This document shows positions 7,060-10,391 of a stretch of DNA of 10,391 bases, one piece after another; position 1 is the stretch's first letter; each line of letters opens with the position of its first letter. Position numbers and translations under genes: made by a program. This stretch comes from Cephalothrix spiralis (lineage: Eukaryota > Nemertea > Palaeonemertea > Archinemertea > Cephalotrichidae): assembly GCA_032353305.1 (NCBI GenBank), contig JAUCNG010406027.1, positions 1 through 10,391 of the forward strand, read 5' to 3'. A model generated the notes under the pieces. The model had not been told where the DNA came from. It saw only the letters and a list, made by a program, of their open reading frames with translations, and ran no database searches.

Positions 7060-7186
7060 TATAGTTATTTGATGGTAACCCTCGGCGGGGAGGTAAATAA
7101 CACTTTTAAATTTACCTCAGTGAATACTTCATATTATCTCGTGGTATAATTCAGCATATCCCTCGGGTTACCATCAAATAACTGTA
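7060..7186. mobile_element. Small MITE-like hairpin in intron g
   Basis: A perfect 19-bp terminal inverted repeat, AGTTATTTGATGGTAACCC (7063-7081) and its complement (7165-7183), extends to 22 bp with one mismatch. A second nested pair, GAGGTAAAT and ATTTACCTC, lies inside at about 7090-7118. The total is about 127 bp with no coding capacity. No certain target-site duplication is visible. Between this and exon 8 (7187-7301) nothing else is recognised. Confidence 0.75.
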
Positions 7187-7301
7187 TACTATAATTTCCT
7201 GTCTGTCCAAGAAAAATGCTGTCTTTTATTTTTGTAACCGGTAATTTATTTCTCCTTTTCTGAATGCGCATATGCAGTTAATTCATTTATCTTTATTTAA
7301 G

Positions 7302-7448
7302 GATCAATACATTGCTTTGTACGCAGCCATTGTTGAAGCGCTATTGTTAGAGAAAGTATCATGTCAACCTGATGATTTTCCAGTTTGGTACAAGAGACTT
7401 AGCACACGTATCACTGATGACGATTCCGATCTTTTGAAGCAATACAAG
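7302..7448 (+). CDS. RPTP exon 8: D1 end and D1-D2 linker
   Basis: The acceptor TATTTAAG ends at 7301 and the donor GTAGGT starts at 7449. It is 49 codons, phase 0 on both sides (residues 316-364), so the exon could be skipped without a frameshift. DQYIALYAAIVEALL (316-330) follows VQT and makes the Q-loop with Gln317, then the last D1 helix (QY-x-F-x-x-x-A-x-x-E in relatives). Residues 335-364 are an acidic linker towards D2 (DDFPVWYKRLSTRITDDDSD, 340-359). The acceptor tract is weaker than those of the neighbours (TTTATCTTTATTTAAG), but motif and frame leave little doubt. Confidence 0.94.
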
Positions 7449-8405
7449 GTAGGTCGAAAATGAAATGTTTAAGCCTACCGGGCAAACGCTACAGTTAGAC
7501 TACTTTTTTAGTGGCCCAACTCAAATAATTATAGTGCATTAAAAATTCATTACCTGTGGCATTTAAGGGCTAAAGTTTAATAAAAAATGAGATTTAGATT
7601 CAATATTTTAGACATATAGCTGAGGTATCATACTTGAAGGTATAATCGTCATTTTATTTTTTTATATTTTTTGGAGGTCGGATGGATACTTAGAAAAACT
7701 ACCAAATTTGCGAAAAATACGCAAATTTTTTTAATGTTAGAAAAGTCAAATTATCTCGAAATGTAAACGGTGATGAATATATTACGTTCAATTTTTTGGG
7801 CTCTCAAAATGATAATCTACAACTGGTATGAAGGATTTTTTTTAAATCACGTGCTTTCGATTTTTTACAATTTTTTTAATTTGATTAAATTTGTATTATG
7901 GGAATACGAAACCGAAACTGTAGCTTTGAGCCTACCGTAAAGTAAGCGCACAATGTACGCACGGTATGCCCGTACGTTTAAAATTTATTTTGTACTGTGG
8001 TATTTCCAAAAATACATGGGCATTATCCAAAATTGCGAAAATGTAACCAAAGGAATTCGCAGAACTCATTGCCAAAATTATTTCAATTCTTTCTAAAATT
8101 AAATAAACAAAATGTAACGGAAGGAATCGCAGAAAATCAAAAATCCGACTTCGGCATATATTTATCCGTGCAATTCGAATCACGTGGTAGATGACGTCAT
8201 TATTATTGCAGCGAATGATCAGTTTATGACACATTGTAATAATAAATATTGGTTCGAGTTTGAGTGGTTCGGATTTGATTACTCGAATTTGCCTTCGACC
8301 TTGCGGTCTCGTGTAAATTCTCGTAATTATAGAAGCTGGGAACCGTTATTGAGCCTCAGAATTATAAAATGTACATTATAATGTACATTTTGTTTTATTT
8401 TCCAG
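7449..8405 (+). other. Intron h
   Basis: A long AT-rich intron with no recognisable gene or dispersed repeat. Small inverted repeats include TTTGCG-AAAAATA-CGCAAA (7708-7726). A 26-bp perfect palindrome (8366-8391) is listed separately. Short open stretches on both strands at about 7930-8380 have no family resemblance. It ends with the acceptor TTTTATTTTCCAG. Confidence 0.6.
8366..8391. repeat. 26-bp perfect palindrome before the exon 9 acceptor
   Basis: AAAATGTACATTA followed by its exact reverse complement forms a perfect palindrome. It ends 12 bases before the AG at 8404-8405, just upstream of the polypyrimidine tract and in the region where a branch point would be expected. As RNA it could form a hairpin of about 11 pairs with a TATA loop. 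Whether it affects splicing is unknown. Confidence 0.85.
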
Positions 8406-8496
8406 ATCGTGAACATCTTGAAGAATCGCACAGAGTGCAGCGTAGCTAATTTGCCAGAAAATAAGAAAAAGAACAGAGACAAAAGTATTCTTCCTG
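8406..8496 (+). CDS. RPTP exon 9: linker and start of D2
   Basis: The acceptor ATTTTCCAG ends at 8405 and the donor GTAAGT starts at 8497. There are 30 codons plus one base (residues 365-394 and the first base of Asp395). LPENKKKNRDKSILP (380-394) corresponds to the PEN-x-x-KNR-x-x-x-I-x-P block that opens an RPTP second domain. The tyrosine of KNRY is Asp here, as often seen in D2 domains that bind substrate poorly or not at all. The phase-1 intron that follows occupies the position homologous to intron b of D1. Confidence 0.94.
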
Positions 8497-8733
8497 GTAA
8501 GTTGTTTTACATACTCCCTATGTACAATTCAAAATAGGCCTTTTGGTGATCGAAGTGCCATAAATGTCAACTTGAATAGACAATCGATTATCTTCTTGTA
8601 GTTGAACTTCACGGCGGAACAGTGGGTGCATTGCACCCCCAATGAAAATATCGTGGATGCACCCCAACAACTTTAAGATTTTAAACGTTAGCGGGAAAAG
8701 GATTTGATTAATTGTTCTAGCTGTTCTTAAACT
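8497..8733 (+). other. Intron i, first part
   Basis: No gene is seen. It contains a short hairpin, GGGTGCA-T-TGCACCC, at about 8623-8637 and a GTTAGCGGGAAAAGG word near 8687-8701 that matches the vocabulary of the adjoining element. Confidence 0.5.
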
Positions 8734-8999
8734 GAGGGTCTAAAGGGGGAGGGGGTTACGTTTCCCGCTTCCCGATCAAAAATATTGGTTTTTTTCCGCT
8801 CCCGCTAAGCAAAACTGTTTTCCCGCTGACGCCAAAATATCGGAAAGCGAGTAATGAAATACTTATGCTTTATATCCTCTTTTTCCGCTTCCAAGTTCCA
8901 ACTTCCGCTAAATCACTTTCCAGCTTTCCGCTACCGTTACCCATTTCTTAACCGTTCCCGCCCTTTTTCTGCTTACCGCTATACCCCCTTTAGACCCTC
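8734..8999 (-). mobile_element. GCGGGAA-word MITE-like element, copy 2 (intron i, inverted)
   Basis: This 266-bp element has perfect 16-bp terminal inverted repeats, GAGGGTCTAAAGGGGG and CCCCCTTTAGACCCTC. It is flanked by the direct repeat ACT (8731-8733 and 9000-9002), a possible 3-bp target-site duplication. Its reverse complement aligns along the full length with 2233-2503, including the central block ATACTTATGCTTTATATCCTC in the inverted sense. The interior is composed of TTTTCCGCTTCC/TTCCCGC words. There is no transposase. An open stretch rich in Phe, Arg and Pro at 8854-9042 is an artefact of these words. Confidence 0.88.
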
Positions 9000-9129
9000 A
9001 CTACTATACACGCGGTATAGAGGGCATTCAATTCCACTTTAATTCTAATGTAGAAAGGTTTGATAAAGTAATAGTACAAAAAATGTATTTGAAATTTTTT
9101 TGAATTGTTTTAATACTTTTTGCTTTTAG

Positions 9130-9203
9130 ATGACCGATATCGTCCTGCAGTTTTGACACGTGGACCTGGATCGTCCGGATACATTAACGCAGTTTTCGTC
9201 GAG
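9130..9203 (+). CDS. RPTP exon 10: D2 (DRYRP to YINAVFVE)
   Basis: The acceptor TTGCTTTTAG ends at 9129 and the donor GTAATA starts at 9204. AT completes Asp395, then 24 codons (396-419). DRYRPAVLTRGPGSSGYINA then VFVE corresponds to PDDRYRP-x-L-x-x-x-x-x-x-x-DYINAVFVDG of invertebrate RPTP second domains. The usual Asp before YINA is Gly411. The phase-0 junction to exon 11 after FVE mirrors the exon 3/4 junction of D1. Confidence 0.95.
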
Positions 9204-9257
9204 GTAATAATTTTTTCCTCTCCTAGGAGGGATGGTTCAGATAACGTTAGCACTAAC

Positions 9258-9657
9258 GAGGGGGGGGTCCGTTCAAGAATTCACGAGCCGAAAAATCGAC
9301 TTTCACGGAGCACGGATGACGGATTTTAAAATCACGTTTCACGAACGTTACAACAATTTTATTCCATTTTTTACCACTGGCTCCCAGCAGTTGGACATGT
9401 TGGAAGCCATGTTTTTTAAATTTAAAGACTTGACTGGTACCCAATCGGTTTTCCGCTCATGAAGACAGCATTATCTGAGAAGTCACATTTCACGCCCAAA
9501 TAAGGTTAAAAATCACGCTGCACGTAACGGTATATGGCTTGCACGATGCACACGATGTCAGGGTAAATTCACGTTTTCAAATCGGTCCAAACCAAAAATC
9601 ACGTTGCACGTAGCGATAATTTTGGCAAATCACGCTGCACGTTTTAACCCGTTAAGC
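9258..9657 (-). repeat. CGTGAA/CGTGCA-word element in intron j (inverted relative of intron a element)
   Basis: On the plus strand, TTCACG and GCACGT words recur from about 9280 to 9645. The doublet AAATCACG(C/T)TGCACGT occurs at 9510, 9597 and 9628, the last two 31 bp apart. On the minus strand the right border reads GGGTTAAAACGTGCAGCGTG, close to GGGTTAAAAACGTGAACGCG at the left of the intron a element. The left border has a run of eight Gs (9260-9267), matching the G/C-run borders there. The middle (about 9350-9480) is free of words, as in intron a. It has no coding capacity. Confidence 0.6.
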
Positions 9658-9660
9658 CTA

Positions 9661-9791
9661 CCGCACACTAGTCCGCAGAAACGCAAGAACGCTAGAACGC
9701 AACAAAAATCAAACATGTAATCACTAATTCGCATAATCGCAGGAACGTTAGAACGCTCGAACGCCGACGCTTCAAAATTCCTAGTGTGCGG
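9661..9791. mobile_element. Small inverted-repeat element with AACGC words (intron j)
   Basis: An 11-bp perfect inverted repeat, CCGCACACTAG (9661-9671) and CTAGTGTGCGG (9781-9791), bounds 131 bp rich in GAACGC words (AGAACGCTAGAACGC, CGAACGCCGACGC). The arrangement fits a miniature inverted-repeat element or a word-iterated minisatellite. It directly adjoins the palindrome at 9801-9868, which uses the same words, so the two may be parts of one element. Confidence 0.6.
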
Positions 9792-9800
9792 GGGCATAAT

Positions 9801-9868
9801 CGCTATAACGCCAGAACGCAACCAAAAACAAACATGTTTGATTTTGGTTGCGTTCTGGCGTTCTAGCG
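9801..9868. repeat. 68-bp near-perfect palindrome (intron j)
   Basis: Two 34-bp arms without a spacer, centred between 9834 and 9835 (AACATGTT), pair at 32 of 34 positions. The two mismatched pairs are 9806/9863 and 9828/9841. The arms contain ACGCCAGAACGCAACCAAAA and its complement. It would extrude as a cruciform in DNA or fold as a hairpin in RNA. The open frames seen on both strands here follow from the symmetry. Confidence 0.88.
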
Positions 9869-10011
9869 TTGTGATGTGGCCCCTGGTTAAAATAACCGTT
9901 CTCAAAAGAGCATGCAACATTGCTATAATGATACTTTTTCTCGCGACTATAATAATTTTTACCGCGGAATAATACTTTTGACTTTTTGGCCTCTATGAGG
10001 GGGGATGTGCG

Positions 10012-10060
10012 GGTGCATTGGAACACGCGTAAAAAAAGGTGCGGGAACACGGGAACAAGC
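10012..10060 (+). repeat. CGGGAACAC-word element, copy 3 (intron j)
   Basis: GGAACACGCG, a run of seven As, then GGTGCGGGAACACGGGAACAAGC. It is the same doublet, A-run and doublet order as at 5550-5599. A G-rich stretch (ATGAGGGGGGATGTGCGGG, about 9996-10014) precedes it, comparable with the ATGAGGG upstream of the intron f copy. The remaining intron (9869-9995, 10061-10148) shows nothing else. Confidence 0.65.
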
Positions 10061-10148
10061 ATCTAAACTCCCTTCTCCAATTTTTGAACTATTTACTCTT
10101 TCGCGTTTTTACTATCAAATTATATTAAAAGTGTATTTGTATTTTCAG

Positions 10149-10283
10149 GGGATTGATAATCAATTTAGAAAATTCATCGTGACACAGAATCCTCTGCCAA
10201 ATACGATATGTGATTTCTGGAGTCTCATATTTGATCACCAGTCTAATATATTTGTATCACTGGAACCTTCATCAAATGTTACT
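10149..10283 (+). CDS. RPTP exon 11: D2 central motifs, last exon in window
   Basis: The acceptor GTATTTTCAG ends at 10148 and the donor GTAAGT starts at 10284. It is 45 codons, phase 0 on both sides (residues 420-464). [20 protein letters not shown] (428-447) is the strong D2 signature, usually FIVTQMPLPNTV-x-DFWRLV. It is followed by DHQSN and [12 protein letters not shown], corresponding to the core strand that reads IVML in active domains. The catalytic loop of D2 lies beyond the window, so whether D2 is active cannot be judged. Confidence 0.96.
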
Positions 10284-10391
10284 GTAAGTAAATAATACCT
10301 AGGGATCATAGATCGGGAGGAGATGGAACTAAATTCAACCCAAAATAATAGTTTTTAGCAACTCGATAGTGCTCGGTGACCGGACTTGCTG
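10284..10391 (+). other. Start of the next intron
   Basis: It begins with the donor GTAAGT. No exon or repeat is recognised before the window ends. Confidence 0.7.

Larger units (their letters stand above)
700..10283 (+). other. Receptor-type protein tyrosine phosphatase gene, internal part (11 exons, both ends missing)
   Basis: The eleven exons join to 1394 nt and 464 complete codons without a stop. RPTPs are single-pass membrane enzymes that remove phosphate from phosphotyrosine. The window covers the intracellular juxtamembrane region (residues 1-95), the whole first phosphatase domain D1 (about 96-335), the linker, and the first 80-100 residues of D2. Family signatures seen in order are PEN-x-x-K, PYDHCRV, FINASYID, YIACQG, TWRMIW, NIVMLTNLVE, C-x-x-YW, the WPD-loop position, VHCSSGIGRTG and VQT-x-DQ; in D2 they are SILPDDRYRP, YINAVFVE and VTQNPLPNT-x-CDFW. 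The D1-D2 tandem identifies a receptor type rather than a non-receptor PTP. The subtype cannot be named without the ectodomain. Intron phases are 0,1,0,1,0,2,0,0,1,0,0. The intron after PY(D) in D1 and the one after LP(D) in D2 share phase 1 at the homologous site, and those after YID and FVE share phase 0, as expected from an old domain duplication. Confidence 0.96.

Noticed and set aside
700-7448. Reading the gene as a processed or decayed pseudogene because of the altered active-site motifs
   Set aside because: All splice sites are GT-AG, all phases agree, and the 464-codon frame has no stop or frameshift.
8854-9042. Phe/Arg/Pro-rich open frame
   Set aside because: It comes from the TTTCCGC words of the intron i element and is not conserved in frame in the intron b copy.
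9784-9972. Similar open frames on both strands (PERNQ..TC-type)
   Set aside because: They are explained by the 68-bp palindrome and AACGC words rather than coding.

Overview
The window is eukaryotic, almost certainly metazoan, genomic DNA. It is AT-rich and contains one gene on the + strand, broken into eleven short exons (37-242 bp) by GT-AG introns of about 0.45-1.1 kb. The joined exons give one uninterrupted reading frame of 464 complete codons. Exon phases match at every junction and there is no stop or frameshift. The frame encodes the cytoplasmic part of a receptor-type protein tyrosine phosphatase (RPTP). The gene runs off both edges: the ectodomain and membrane segment lie upstream, and the rest of the second domain lies downstream. 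A lophotrochozoan, perhaps a bivalve mollusc, is my guess from the protein style and the repeat-rich introns. The sequence does not prove this.

Layout: exon 1 (700-941) carries the juxtamembrane/wedge region. Exons 2-8 (1680-7448) carry the first phosphatase domain, D1. Exons 8-9 hold the D1-D2 linker, and exons 9-11 (8406-10283) start the second domain, D2. Residue numbers below count from the first complete codon at 702. D1 keeps the catalytic Cys269 and Arg275 (loop HCSSGIGRTG) and the Q-loop glutamines, but two active-site signatures are changed. The WPD-loop aspartate, the general acid, is Asn238 (WPN). The phosphotyrosine-loop KNRY is KLRF, with Phe104 in place of the usual Tyr. D1 may therefore be a weak, substrate-trapping or pseudo-phosphatase domain.

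The introns hold most of the unexplained structure. Several contain small non-autonomous-looking elements built from iterated short GC-rich words in AT-rich surroundings: CGTGAA (introns a and j), CGGGAACAC (b, f and j), GCGGGAA (b and i), CCCGGA (c) and AACGC (j). The GCGGGAA element is present in full in introns b and i, in opposite orientations, with 16-bp terminal inverted repeats. Introns b and i occupy the homologous position in D1 and D2. This inverted pair flanks exons 3-9, whose total length of 855 nt is a multiple of three with matching phases. Skipping or circularising that block would keep frame and would fuse the start of D1 to D2 at the equivalent point. Other repeats are a foldback element, a tRNA-like SINE with a 42-bp direct repeat, a small MITE-like hairpin, a 68-bp near-perfect palindrome, and a 26-bp perfect palindrome next to the exon 9 acceptor.

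I see no second gene, functional tRNA gene or CRISPR array. The other open stretches are short, repeat-driven or run through splice sites.
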